Shown here piece by piece: positions 32,735 to 41,113 of a DNA stretch of 64,000 bases. Origin of the DNA: Streptomyces sp. NBC_00094 (GTDB lineage: Bacteria; Actinomycetota; Actinomycetes; Streptomycetales; Streptomycetaceae); the NCBI RefSeq assembly GCF_026343125.1, contig NZ_JAPEMB010000001.1, positions 6,763,501 through 6,827,500 of the forward strand. Direction: 5' to 3'. The notes under the pieces are model-generated. The model had not been told where the DNA came from. It searched no databases and was given only the letters and a program-made list of their open reading frames with translations. How positions within the stretch are numbered: position 1 is the first letter of the stretch; the number at the start of each line of letters is the position of its first letter. Position numbers and translations under genes: made by a program.

Positions 32735-34372
32735 ATGACTGCAACCCTCGTCGCCAAGGACCTCGCCGCCGGCCACGGCGAACGCACCCTCTTCGCCGGG
32801 CTCGACCTCGTCGTCGCCCCCGGTGACGTGATCGGCCTCGTCGGCGTCAACGGCGCCGGGAAGTCCACCCTGCTGCGCCTGCTCGCCGGGCTCGACACCC
32901 CGGAGGAGGGCGAGCTGCGGCTCTCCCCGCCCACCGCGAGCGTCGGCCACCTCCCGCAGGAGCCCGAGCGGCGCCCCGGGGAGACCGTGCGCGAGTTCCT
33001 CGCCCGCCGTACCGGCGTCTCCGCCGCCCAGACCGCCATGGACGAGGCCACCCAGGGCCTCGTCGACGGCACGCCCGGCGCCGACGACGCGTACGCCGAG
33101 ACGCTGGACCGCTGGCTGAACCTCGGCGGCGCCGACCTCGACGAGCGCGCCGAGGAGGTCGCCGACTCCCTCGGTCTGACCGTCGGCCTCGACCAGCCGA
33201 TGACCTCGCTCTCCGGCGGCCAGGCCGCCCGCGCGGGTCTCGCCTCGCTCCTCCTCTCCCGCTACGACGTCTTCCTCCTCGACGAGCCCACCAACGACCT
33301 GGACCTCGACGGTCTGGAGCGTCTGGAGGCCTTCGTGAAGGGTCTGCGCGCCGGCACGGTCGTCATCAGCCACGACCGCGAGTTCCTCACCCGGACCGTC
33401 ACCAAGGTCCTCGAACTCGACCTCGCCCAGCAGCAGATCACCCTCTTCGGCGGCGGTTACGACGCGTACCTCGACGAGCGGGACACCGCCCGGCGGCACG
33501 CCCGCGAGGACTTCGAGGAGTACGCCGGCAAGAAGGCCGCCCTCGAAGCCCGTGGCCACATGCAGCGGTCCTGGATGGACAAGGGCGTCAAGAACGCCCG
33601 TCGCAAGGCCACCGACGGCGACAAGCTCGGCCGCAACGCCCGCAGCGAGGCCAGCGAGAAGCAGGCCGCGAAGGCCCGGCAGACCCAGCGCATGATCGAA
33701 CGCCTCGACGTCGTCGACGAGCCCCGCAAGGAGTGGGAGCTGCGGATGGAGATCGCCTCAGCCCCGCGCTCCGGCTCGGTCGTGGCGACCCTGCGCGAGG
33801 CCGAGGTGCGGCGCGGCGACTTCTCCTTCGGGCCCGTGACGCTGCAGATCGACTGGGCCGACCGGGTCGCCGTCACGGGCGCCAACGGAGCCGGCAAGTC
33901 GACGCTGCTCGCCGCCCTCCTCGGGCGCCTCCCGCTGGACTCGGGTGACACCGTCCTCGGCTCGGGCGTCGTCGTCGGCGAGGTCGATCAGGCCCGCAAG
34001 CTCTTCTACGGCACCGAGACGCTCCTCGACGCCTTCTGCGCGGCCGTCCCCGACACCGAGCCCGCCGAGGTCCGTACCCTGCTCGCCAAGTTCGGGCTGA
34101 AGGCGGAGCACGTCCTGCGGCCGGCCACCACGCTCTCCCCGGGCGAGCGGACGCGCGCCGGTCTCGCCCTGCTGCAGGGCCGGGGCGTGAACCTGCTGGT
34201 CCTCGACGAGCCGACCAACCACCTGGACCTGCCGGCCATCGAGCAGCTGGAGTCCGCCCTCGACTCGTACACGGGCACCCTGCTCCTGGTCACCCACGAC
34301 CGGCGGATGCTCGACGCCGTCCGCACCACCCGCCGCATCGAGGTCGCCGACGGCAAGGTGACCGAGGTCTGA
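32735..34372 (+). CDS. ABC-F family ATPase, second copy
   Basis: A 545-residue soluble two-domain ATPase with Walker A GVNGAGKST and GANGAGKST, signature LSGGQ and LSPGE, and Walker B FLLDEPTNDLD and LVLDEPTNHLD. The charged inter-domain linker (about 240-315, rich in Lys/Arg/Glu) is the ribosome-contacting segment. It is a housekeeping-type ABC-F (Uup/EttA-like) rather than an obvious resistance protein. ATG 32735 has TAGGAT 16 bases upstream. Its TGA overlaps the next gene's ATG by one base, so the ComB-like gene downstream is translationally coupled. Confidence 0.9.
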   Translation: MTATLVAKDLAAGHGERTLFAGLDLVVAPGDVIGLVGVNGAGKSTLLRLLAGLDTPEEGELRLSPPTASVGHLPQEPERRPGETVREFLARRTGVSAAQTAMDEATQGLVDGTPGADDAYAETLDRWLNLGGADLDERAEEVADSLGLTVGLDQPMTSLSGGQAARAGLASLLLSRYDVFLLDEPTNDLDLDGLERLEAFVKGLRAGTVVISHDREFLTRTVTKVLELDLAQQQITLFGGGYDAYLDERDTARRHAREDFEEYAGKKAALEARGHMQRSWMDKGVKNARRKATDGDKLGRNARSEASEKQAAKARQTQRMIERLDVVDEPRKEWELRMEIASAPRSGSVVATLREAEVRRGDFSFGPVTLQIDWADRVAVTGANGAGKSTLLAALLGRLPLDSGDTVLGSGVVVGEVDQARKLFYGTETLLDAFCAAVPDTEPAEVRTLLAKFGLKAEHVLRPATTLSPGERTRAGLALLQGRGVNLLVLDEPTNHLDLPAIEQLESALDSYTGTLLLVTHDRRMLDAVRTTRRIEVADGKVTEV

Positions 34373-35263
34373 TGACGGTCACCTTCGGCTGGGGGCCCGT
34401 CGAGGCACGGGCTCAAGGGGGTGTCTTGCCGATCGGGCCGGGCTCGCGGGGTCTGGCACCGCGCCTCGCCGCGTTGTCGTCACTCGCCGACGCTCCGCGT
34501 CGACTCCCTCCTCCGCCTTGCGATCCACGGCACCAGACCCCGCTCCCTGATCCGGCCCGATCGACAAGACACCCCCTCGCCCCGGCGGCCGCCTGCGTCG
34601 TCGTGGTCGACGTGCTCTCCTTCACCACGGCCGTCGGTGTCGCGGTCGAGGGCGGCGCCGCCGTCCACCCGTACCGCTGGCGGGACGCCACCGCGGTGGC
34701 GTACGCGCGGGAGAGGGACGCCGTCCTCGCCGTCGGCCGGAGCGAGGCCACCGAGGCGCACCCGTGGTCGCTCTCCCCGGCCGCCCTGCGCGCGGCGCCC
34801 ATGCCCGACCGTCTTGTCCTGCCCTCCCCGAACGGCTCCACCATCGCGGCCGAGGCCGCCTCGGGCGGCGCGACCGTCGTCGCCGCCTCCCTGCGCAACC
34901 GCACGGCCGTCGCCCGCTGGCTCACGGACCGGGGGTACGGCTCCGAGGACCGCCCGATCGCCGTCATCGCCTCCGGCGAACGGTGGCCCGACGGCTCGCT
35001 GCGCCCCGCCCTCGAAGACCTGCTGGGCGCGGGAGCGGTGCTCTCCGCCCTCGTGGGTACGGGCACGCCGACCCCCCGAGGCGACCGCGGCGGCCACGCT
35101 GTGGGCGGCGACGGAGGACCCGGTCGCCGCCTTGCACGGCTGTGACTCGGGCCGTGAACTGTACGAGTACGGCTTTCCCCAGGACGTGGCCGTGGCCGCA
35201 GAGACCGACAGCTCGACGGCCGTCCCCGTCCTCGTGGACGGCGCTTTCCAGGAGGCACCATGA
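34372..35263 (+). pseudogene. Second ComB-like gene, with palindromic insertion and frameshift
   Basis: ATG 34372 begins MTVTFGWGPVEARA, then 54 residues from a 162-bp palindromic element, then LAPAAACVVVVDVLSFTTAV, the normal ComB-family N-terminal strand. The insertion keeps the frame. Downstream the ComB pattern continues (VLPSPNGSTIAAEAASGGAT) until a run of six C at 35072-35077, after which the frame is wrong and stops at 35145. Reading five C instead restores PEATAAATLWAATEDPVAAL and the family's C-terminus to a TGA at 35263, where the next gene's ATG overlaps. The gene is either newly broken, a sequencing error at the C run, or a slippage site. Confidence 0.75.
34416..34577. repeat. 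162-bp palindromic (MITE-like) element
   Basis: The left arm AGGGGGTGTCTTGCCGATCG (from 34416) and the right arm ending CGATCGACAAGACACCCCCT (to 34577) are inverted repeats that extend about 47 bases with a few mismatches. The middle is imperfectly palindromic too. It lies inside the second ComB-like gene. I recall similar GGGGTGTCTTG...CAAGACACCCC palindromes scattered in other Streptomyces genomes, but cannot verify it. Confidence 0.75.
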
Positions 35264-35661
35264 CCGACCTACTGACCCGGCTGACCGAGATGCTGGACGA
35301 TCTGGACGCGGACGTCGACGAGACGATCGACCTCGCCGACGAGATCGCGTCCTCGGGTGACGCCGGCCTCCTGCCCCGCCTCCAGGCGGAGCTGGACCGT
35401 GCCCTCACCGAGCGGAACGCCTACGCCCGTGAGCTCCTCGGCGGCGTCCTCGCCGCCCTCGGCGGCCCGGACGCCCTCCCGGCGCTGATCCGCGCCTCCG
35501 CCGTCGATCTCGGTGACGACCAGGACGGCCTGGCCGCCGAGATCGTCGAGCTGGTCCAGGCGGACCCGAAGGCGGCAGACCGCGTCCTGCGGCCCCTCAC
35601 GGACGACGACGACCTCGCCGTCGCCCACCGCGCCGACTGGGCGCTGCGCTTCCTGCCGTAA
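35260..35661 (+). CDS. HEAT-like repeat small protein
   Basis: A 133-residue acidic helical protein with no known function. It reads as two or three helical repeats (LLPRLQAELDRALTERNAYA; ALGGPDALPALIRASAVDLG; AAEIVELVQADPKAADRVL), like short HEAT or armadillo hairpins. Its ATG overlaps the ComB-like stop by 4 bases, so it belongs to the ABC-F/ComB operon. It is followed by a very strong terminator hairpin, so it is the last gene of that operon. Confidence 0.7.
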   Translation: MTDLLTRLTEMLDDLDADVDETIDLADEIASSGDAGLLPRLQAELDRALTERNAYARELLGGVLAALGGPDALPALIRASAVDLGDDQDGLAAEIVELVQADPKAADRVLRPLTDDDDLAVAHRADWALRFLP

Positions 35662-35673
35662 CCCCGCCGGACG

Positions 35674-35713
35674 CGAGAGAGGCCACAGCCCGCCCGGGCT
35701 GTGGCCTCTCTCG
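35674..35713 (+). terminator. Strong operon terminator
   Basis: CGAGAGAGGCCACAGCCCG (35674-35692) pairs perfectly with CGGGCTGTGGCCTCTCTCG (35695-35713), a 19-bp stem. It ends the ABC-F/ComB operon and lies 67 bases from the convergent end of tex, so it can serve both directions. Confidence 0.9.
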
Positions 35714-35779
35714 TACGGCAGCGTGTGCGGAGCCCGGGGCGGTACGGCCTGCGTACCGCTCCGGGGCCCTCGCGCTCGC

Positions 35780-38236
35780 CTACTTACGCTTGCCGCCGCC
35801 CTCGCCCAGGAGGCCGGCCTTGCGGAGGGCGTCCGCCATCGCGCTGTTGCCCGGCGCCGGGGCCGAGGAGCGGTCCCTGCCGCCCCCGCCCCGCTCGTCC
35901 CTTCCGCCACGCTCGTTACGGCGACCACCGCCACCGCCGGCGCCGCCACCGGCACCTCCACCGCCCTGCCGCTGCTGCGGCGGCCGGCCACCCCGGTCGG
36001 CCCGCTCCGCGCGCTCGGCCCGCTCGCCCCGCCGGGGCGCACCGCCCGGCGCGTCCGCGCCCGCCTCGTCGTCCAGCCGCAGGGTCAGCGAGATCCGCTT
36101 GCGCGGGATGTCGACGTCCATGACCTTGACCTTGACGACGTCGCCGGGCTTCACGACGTCACGCGGGTCCTTGACGAAGGTCTTCGACATCGCCGACACG
36201 TGCACCAGACCGTCCTGGTGCACACCGATGTCGACGAACGCCCCGAAGGCGGCCACGTTCGTGACGACCCCCTCCAGGATCATGCCGGACGCCAGGTCGC
36301 CGATCTTCTCGACGCCCTCCTTGAAGGTGGCCGTCTTGAACGCCGGCCGCGGGTCGCGGCCCGGCTTCTCCAGCTCGCGCAGGATGTCCGTCACGGTCGG
36401 CAGACCGAAGGTCTCGTCGACGAAGTCGTCGGCGCGCAGCGAGCGCAGCGTGCCCGTGTCGCCGATGAGCGAGGCGACCTGGCCGCCCGTCGTCTTCGCC
36501 ATCCGGCGCACCACGGGGTACGCCTCCGGGTGGACCGCGGAGGAGTCGAGCGGGTCGTCGCCGCCCCGGATGCGCAGGAAGCCCGCGCACTGCTCGTACG
36601 CCTTCGGGCCGAGCCGGGCCACGTCCTTGAGCGCCTTGCGCGAGCGGAACGGGCCGTTGGCGTCCCGGTGCGCGACGATGTTCTCGGCGAGGCCGGAGCT
36701 GATCCCGGAGACCCGCGAAAGAAGCGGCGTGGAGGCGGTGTTGACGTCGACGCCGACACCGTTCACGCAGTCCTCGACCACCGCGTCCAGCGAGCGCGAG
36801 AGCTTCACCTCGGCCAGGTCGTGCTGGTACTGGCCGACGCCGATCGACTTCGGGTCGATCTTCACCAGCTCCGCGAGCGGGTCCTGGAGACGCCGGGCGA
36901 TCGAGACGGCGCCGCGCAACGACACGTCGAGATCGGGGAGTTCCTGCGAGCCGAAGGCGGAGGCCGAGTAGACCGAGGCGCCCGCCTCCGAGACCATCAC
37001 CTTGGTGAGGTTCAACTCGGGGTGCCTGGCGAGCAGTTCGGCCGCCAGCTTGTCGGTCTCGCGGGAGGCCGTGCCGTTGCCGATCGCGACCAGCTCGACC
37101 GCGTGCTGCTTCGCGAGGCGCGCCAGCCTGTCGAGCGCCTGGTCCCACTTGTTCGCGGGAACGTGCGGGTAGATCGTGTCGGTGGCCACGACCTTGCCGG
37201 TCGCGTCGACGACCGCGACCTTCACGCCGGTACGGAAGCCGGGGTCGAGCCCGAGCGTCGCCCGGGTGCCGGCGGGTGCGGCGAGCAGCAGGTCGCGCAG
37301 GTTCGCCGCGAAGACCCGTACCGCCTCGTCCTCGGCGGCCGTGCGCAGCCGCAGCCGCAGGTCGATCCCGAGGTGGACCAGGATGCGGGTCCGCCAGGCC
37401 CAGCGGACCGTGTCCTGGAGCCACTTGTCGCCGGGGCGCCCCCGGTCGGCCACGCCGAAGCGGTGCGCGACGATGCCCTCGTACGAGGACGGGCCGGGCG
37501 TCTCGGAGGGCTCCTCCGGCTCCAGGTCCAGGCTGAGGACGTCCTCCTTCTCGCCGCGCAGCATGGCGAGCACCCGGTGCGAGGGCAGCGCGGTGAACGG
37601 CTCGGCGAAGTCGAAGTAGTCGGCGAACTTCGCCCCCGCCTCCTCCTGTCCGTCCCGCACCTTCGCCGCCAGCCGGCCCCGGCTCCACATGCGCTCGCGC
37701 AGTTCGCCGATCAGGTCGGCGTCCTCGGAGAACTTCTCGGTGAGGATCGCCCGCGCGCCCTCCAGGGCGGCGCTGGTGTCCGCGACGCCCTTGTCCGCGT
37801 CGACGAAGGCCGCGGCGGCGGACGCCGGCTCCACCGAGGGGTCGCCGAGCAGCCCCTCCGCCAGCGGCGTCAGACCCGCCTCGCGGGCGATCTGCGCCTT
37901 CGTCCTGCGCTTCGGCTTGAAGGGCAGGTAGATGTCCTCCAGCCGCGCCTTGGTGTCGGCGGCCCGGATCCGGGCCTCCAGCTCCTCGGTCAGCTTGCCC
38001 TGCTCGCGCACCGAGTCGAGGATCGCCGACCGGCGGTCCTCCAGCTCGCGCAGATAACGCAGCCGCTCCTCCAGGGTGCGCAGCTGCGTGTCGTCGAGCA
38101 TCTCGGTCGCTTCCTTGCGGTAGCGCGCGATGAACGGCACGGTCGAACCGCCGTCGAGCAGTTCGACGGCCGCCCTCACCTGTCGCTCGCGTACGCCGAG
38201 CTCCTCGGCGATCCTTGCTTCGATGGACGTCGTCAC
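35780..38236 (-). CDS. tex: Tex-family RNA-binding transcription accessory protein
   Basis: An 818-residue protein with the full Tex layout: an N-terminal helix-turn-helix-like region (IEARIAEELGVRERQVRAAV, then STVPFIARYRKEATEMLD), a YqgF-type RNase H-like domain (LGLDPGFRTGVKVAVVDATG; VAIGNGTASRETDKL), helix-hairpin-helix motifs (VNTASTPLLSRVSGIS; LAENIVAHR) and an S1 domain (GMILEGVVTNVAAFGAFVDI). An Arg/Gly-rich tail (GGGGAGGGAGGGGG region) of about 75 residues precedes the last block. Tex is an essential-type protein that affects transcription and ribosome rescue. The GTG at 38236 (TTSIEARIAEE) is favoured by family similarity; an ATG at 38266 is possible. Confidence 0.92.
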   Translation of the reverse strand: MTTSIEARIAEELGVRERQVRAAVELLDGGSTVPFIARYRKEATEMLDDTQLRTLEERLRYLRELEDRRSAILDSVREQGKLTEELEARIRAADTKARLEDIYLPFKPKRRTKAQIAREAGLTPLAEGLLGDPSVEPASAAAAFVDADKGVADTSAALEGARAILTEKFSEDADLIGELRERMWSRGRLAAKVRDGQEEAGAKFADYFDFAEPFTALPSHRVLAMLRGEKEDVLSLDLEPEEPSETPGPSSYEGIVAHRFGVADRGRPGDKWLQDTVRWAWRTRILVHLGIDLRLRLRTAAEDEAVRVFAANLRDLLLAAPAGTRATLGLDPGFRTGVKVAVVDATGKVVATDTIYPHVPANKWDQALDRLARLAKQHAVELVAIGNGTASRETDKLAAELLARHPELNLTKVMVSEAGASVYSASAFGSQELPDLDVSLRGAVSIARRLQDPLAELVKIDPKSIGVGQYQHDLAEVKLSRSLDAVVEDCVNGVGVDVNTASTPLLSRVSGISSGLAENIVAHRDANGPFRSRKALKDVARLGPKAYEQCAGFLRIRGGDDPLDSSAVHPEAYPVVRRMAKTTGGQVASLIGDTGTLRSLRADDFVDETFGLPTVTDILRELEKPGRDPRPAFKTATFKEGVEKIGDLASGMILEGVVTNVAAFGAFVDIGVHQDGLVHVSAMSKTFVKDPRDVVKPGDVVKVKVMDVDIPRKRISLTLRLDDEAGADAPGGAPRRGERAERAERADRGGRPPQQRQGGGGAGGGAGGGGGRRNERGGRDERGGGGRDRSSAPAPGNSAMADALRKAGLLGEGGGKRK

Positions 38237-38343
38237 GGTGTCCCGACTCGCCTTCTCGTGCCTCAAGCTTGCGAGTGCATTGTGCCGGGTCGGTCACCCG
38301 GATGCGGCAACCGACCCGTCCCGCGCGCGTCCCGGCGCCCGGG

Positions 38344-39210
38344 TCAGCCCTTGCTGATGAGGTCGTCGGGGAAGGCCCCGGCGACCGCCGCCGTCACGAG
38401 GAAGCCGCGTCCCAGCTCGGTGAGCCGCTCGACCCCGGCCGCGCCGAGGTGCTCGTACGGGGCGGAGTCCAGCCGGTCGGTCTGCTGCTCCAGCTCGTCG
38501 CGGAGCGCCGTACCCGCCTCGGTCAGTTCGCCTTCGGCGTCGAGGAGCCCGCGCCCGCGCAGCCGCTCCGCCGCCGCCTCCCAGTCGGCGCGCTTCCAGC
38601 CGCGCGTGCCGAGGACCCAGCGCGGGGCCATGCCCTTGCCGGTGGCGGTGTGGGAGACGAGGGCCTCGACGGGGTCGAGTCCGGCGGAGAGCAGGGCCGC
38701 GAGGTGGCCGTCGCCCCGGTGCTCGCGCAGCAGGGTCGTGGCGTACCAGTAGGCGAGGTGCGGGGCGTCCGGCACCGGCAGGTCCGCGTTGGCCGAGTAG
38801 AGCGGCCGGGCGTGCCGGGTGCAGGCCTCCGTGGCGCGCAGGGCGAGCACCGCCGCCTCGGCCATCTCCGGGGAGGAGACGGTCTCCTCGCCGAGGAGTC
38901 GGCGCAGGGTCGCGTCGGCGGTGCGCAGCCGGGCGTCCAGGACGTCGGCGGGGGAGGCGGTCTCCCAGACGGCGGGGAAGTGCCGGGCGAGCAGCTCGTG
39001 GTTGTAGTTGTAGAAGGTCGCGGCGACCGTGCCCGGGCCCACCGCGCCGAGGGCGGCACTCCGCGCGGCGAGGCGCATCGCGCTCTCGTCGGTGAAGCCG
39101 AGAGCGGTGAACTCGCGGTCCAGGTCCGGCGAGAAGTAGAGCGTGGAGTGCAGCGGGTTGAGGGCGTTGTGGCAGCGGCGTCCGGCGCGCGGCGGCAGGG
39201 CAGTCGTCAT
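38344..39210 (-). CDS. SCO6745-family protein
   Basis: A 288-residue protein of the SCO6745 family, named for the S. coelicolor gene. It starts at ATG 39210. The N-terminal half (HNALNPLHSTLYFSPDLDRE; VAATFYNYNHELLARHFPAV) is helical. The C-terminal half has a winged-helix-like stretch (ERLRGRGLLDAEGELTEAG) similar to the MarR-like HTH of hydrolase-associated families. No function is established. It is divergent from the GlxA-type regulator, with a perfect palindrome in the gap that may control both. Confidence 0.8.
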   Translation of the reverse strand: MTTALPPRAGRRCHNALNPLHSTLYFSPDLDREFTALGFTDESAMRLAARSAALGAVGPGTVAATFYNYNHELLARHFPAVWETASPADVLDARLRTADATLRRLLGEETVSSPEMAEAAVLALRATEACTRHARPLYSANADLPVPDAPHLAYWYATTLLREHRGDGHLAALLSAGLDPVEALVSHTATGKGMAPRWVLGTRGWKRADWEAAAERLRGRGLLDAEGELTEAGTALRDELEQQTDRLDSAPYEHLGAAGVERLTELGRGFLVTAAVAGAFPDDLISKG

Positions 39211-39221
39211 GGACCGAAGGT

Positions 39222-39237
39222 TACCGACTGGTCGGTA
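39222..39237. promoter_or_regulatory. TetR-type operator between divergent genes
   Basis: TACCGAC-TG-GTCGGTA has perfect 7-base arms. It lies 12 bases upstream of the SCO6745-family start and about 100 bases before the GlxA-type gene. No TetR gene is adjacent. Confidence 0.5.
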
Positions 39238-39336
39238 CGACGGGAACAGCTGGACGGCAGGACTCCGGCGGCCGATGGCAGGAAAGGTGGGATGTGCGTC
39301 GTTGCGGACGCCCTCGGGTCCGCCAAGGATGGACGC

Positions 39337-40308
39337 ATGACGCAGCGACCTGTCCTCGTCGTCCTCTTCGACGGCGTGCAGAGCCTCGACGTCACCGGCC
39401 CCTTCGAGGTGTTCGCCGGTGCCGGCCGCGCCGCCGGCGACCCCGCCGCGTACCCGATCCGCACCGCCTCCCTGGACGGCGGACCGGTCCGTACGCACAG
39501 CGGGCTGCGACTGCTCCCCGACACCACCCTCGCCGAGGCGGTCGCCGACGGCGCCCCCCACACCCTCGTCGTCCCCGGCGGCGAGGGCACCCGGCGGCCC
39601 GACCCGGCGCTGATCGACTGGCTGCGCACGCACGCCCCGCGCGCCGTGCGGCTGGTCTCCGTCTGCACCGGGGCACTGCTCCTCGCCGAGGCCGGGCTCC
39701 TCGACGGACACCGGGTCACGACCCACTGGCTCGCCTGCGACCACCTCGCCCGCTGCTACCCCGAGGTCGACGTCGACCCGGACCCCATCTTCGTCCGGGA
39801 CGGACGGCTCTCCACCTCCGCCGGCGTCACCGCCGGCATCGACCTGGCGCTCGCCCTCGTCGAGGAGGACCTCGGCCGGACCGTCGCCCTCACCGTCGCC
39901 CGCCACCTGGTCGTCTTCCTGCGCCGCCCCGGCAACCAGGCCCAGTTCAGCGCCCAGCTCTCCGCCCAGACCGCCCACCGGGAGCCGCTGCGCGACCTCC
40001 AGCACTGGATCACCGAGCACCCGGGCGCCGACCTCTCCGTCGAGGCGCTCGCCGCCCGCGCCAGGCTCTCGCCCCGCCACTTCGCCCGCGCCTTCCACGC
40101 CGAGACCGGCACCACCCCCGGCCGCTACGTCGACCGGGTCCGGCTCGAACACGCCCGTCGCCTCCTGGAGGAGACCTCGCGCGGCGTCGAGGAGGTCTCC
40201 CGCGCCTCCGGCTACGGCACCCCCGAGGCGATGCGCCGCGCCTTCGTCAAGGCGCTCGACACCGCCCCGGCCGAGTACCGCCGCCGCTTCCACGTGGTCC
40301 TGGGGTGA
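39337..40308 (+). CDS. GlxA-type AraC-family regulator (DJ-1/PfpI plus AraC HTH)
   Basis: A 323-residue regulator. Residues about 1-170 are a DJ-1/PfpI domain (VLVVLFDGVQSLDVTGPFEV; VSVCTGALLLAEAGLLDG with the Cys nucleophile position). Residues about 225-320 are an AraC helix-turn-helix pair (VEALAARARLSPRHFARAFH; EEVSRASGYGTPEAMRRAF). In S. coelicolor, GlxA-type and related proteins link stress or small-molecule signals to gene expression. A DJ-1 protein lacking the HTH is encoded 160 bases downstream, which suggests they respond to the same signal. Confidence 0.9.
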   Translation: MTQRPVLVVLFDGVQSLDVTGPFEVFAGAGRAAGDPAAYPIRTASLDGGPVRTHSGLRLLPDTTLAEAVADGAPHTLVVPGGEGTRRPDPALIDWLRTHAPRAVRLVSVCTGALLLAEAGLLDGHRVTTHWLACDHLARCYPEVDVDPDPIFVRDGRLSTSAGVTAGIDLALALVEEDLGRTVALTVARHLVVFLRRPGNQAQFSAQLSAQTAHREPLRDLQHWITEHPGADLSVEALAARARLSPRHFARAFHAETGTTPGRYVDRVRLEHARRLLEETSRGVEEVSRASGYGTPEAMRRAFVKALDTAPAEYRRRFHVVLG

Positions 40309-40381
40309 CCCGTCACCTCCGCCGCCGTCAACCCCTGCCGTCGCCTTCGACCTCGTGGTTGATCGAGCGCCGTCAGGAGTC

Positions 40382-40401
40382 GATCCGTTCGTCGACGGAT
40401 C
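40382..40401 (+). terminator. Hairpin between the GlxA-type and DJ-1 genes
   Basis: GATCCGT-TCGTCG-ACGGATC has a perfect 7-bp stem and 6-base loop. Just downstream GACCGATCCGTC repeats the half site. It may be a terminator or, given the repeat, an operator for the DJ-1 gene. Confidence 0.4.
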
Positions 40402-40468
40402 CCTTCGTCGACCGATCCGTCGCCTACGACCGCGCCACCAACGACCCCGCCCATCGAAAGGGACCACC

Positions 40469-41113
40469 GTGCAGATCGCCGTCCTGCTCTACGACCGCTT
40501 CACCACGCTCGACGCCGTCGGACCGTACGAGCTCCTGGCCCGCCTGCCCGGGGCCGAGACCGTCTTCGTGGCCAAGGAGACCGGCCCCGTCCGCAACGAC
40601 CAGGGCAGCCTCGCTCTCGTCGCCGACCGGACCCTCGCCGAGGTCCCGCGCCCGGACATCGTCCTCGTCCCCGGCGGCCCTGACGCGCGGGTGGCCATGA
40701 ACGACCCGGAGATCCTCGACTGGCTCCGTACCGCCGACGCCACCAGTACCTGGACCACCTCCGTCTGCACCGGCTCGCTGATCCTCGCCGCGGCGGGCCT
40801 GCTCAAGGACCGCCGGGCGACGACGCACTGGCTCGCCTTCGACGAGCTGAGGGCCCTCGGCGTCGAACCCACCGGCGAGCGGGTCGTCTTCGACGGCAAG
40901 TACGTGACCGCCGCCGGGGTCTCCTCCGGCATCGACATGGCGCTGCACCTGCTGGGCAGGATCGCCGGCGACGAGACCGCCCAGACGATCCAGCTGCTCA
41001 CCGAGTACGACCCGCAGCCGCCGTACGACGCGGGCTCCCCGGAGAAGGCCCCGGCCGCGATCGTCGCGTACTGGCGAGACGGCGGCGACAAGGCCGCCGC
41101 GCAGGAGCGGTGA
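40469..41113 (+). CDS. DJ-1/PfpI-family protein
   Basis: A 214-residue protein with one DJ-1/PfpI domain from GTG 40469, preceded by AAAGGGA. The Cys of TSVCTGSLILAAAGLL and the HWLAFDELRALGVEP region correspond to the catalytic Cys and partner His. It closely resembles the N-terminal half of the GlxA-type regulator just upstream, and both end with a similar AAGVSSGIDMAL block. It may be an isonitrile hydratase, glyoxalase or chaperone-type DJ-1; the sequence does not decide. Confidence 0.88.
   Translation: MQIAVLLYDRFTTLDAVGPYELLARLPGAETVFVAKETGPVRNDQGSLALVADRTLAEVPRPDIVLVPGGPDARVAMNDPEILDWLRTADATSTWTTSVCTGSLILAAAGLLKDRRATTHWLAFDELRALGVEPTGERVVFDGKYVTAAGVSSGIDMALHLLGRIAGDETAQTIQLLTEYDPQPPYDAGSPEKAPAAIVAYWRDGGDKAAAQER

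Noticed and set aside
35513..38752. Very long plus-strand frame antisense to tex
   Set aside because: Its translation is a low-complexity Arg/Gly/Ala product typical of high-GC antisense shadows; the minus-strand Tex protein is unmistakable.
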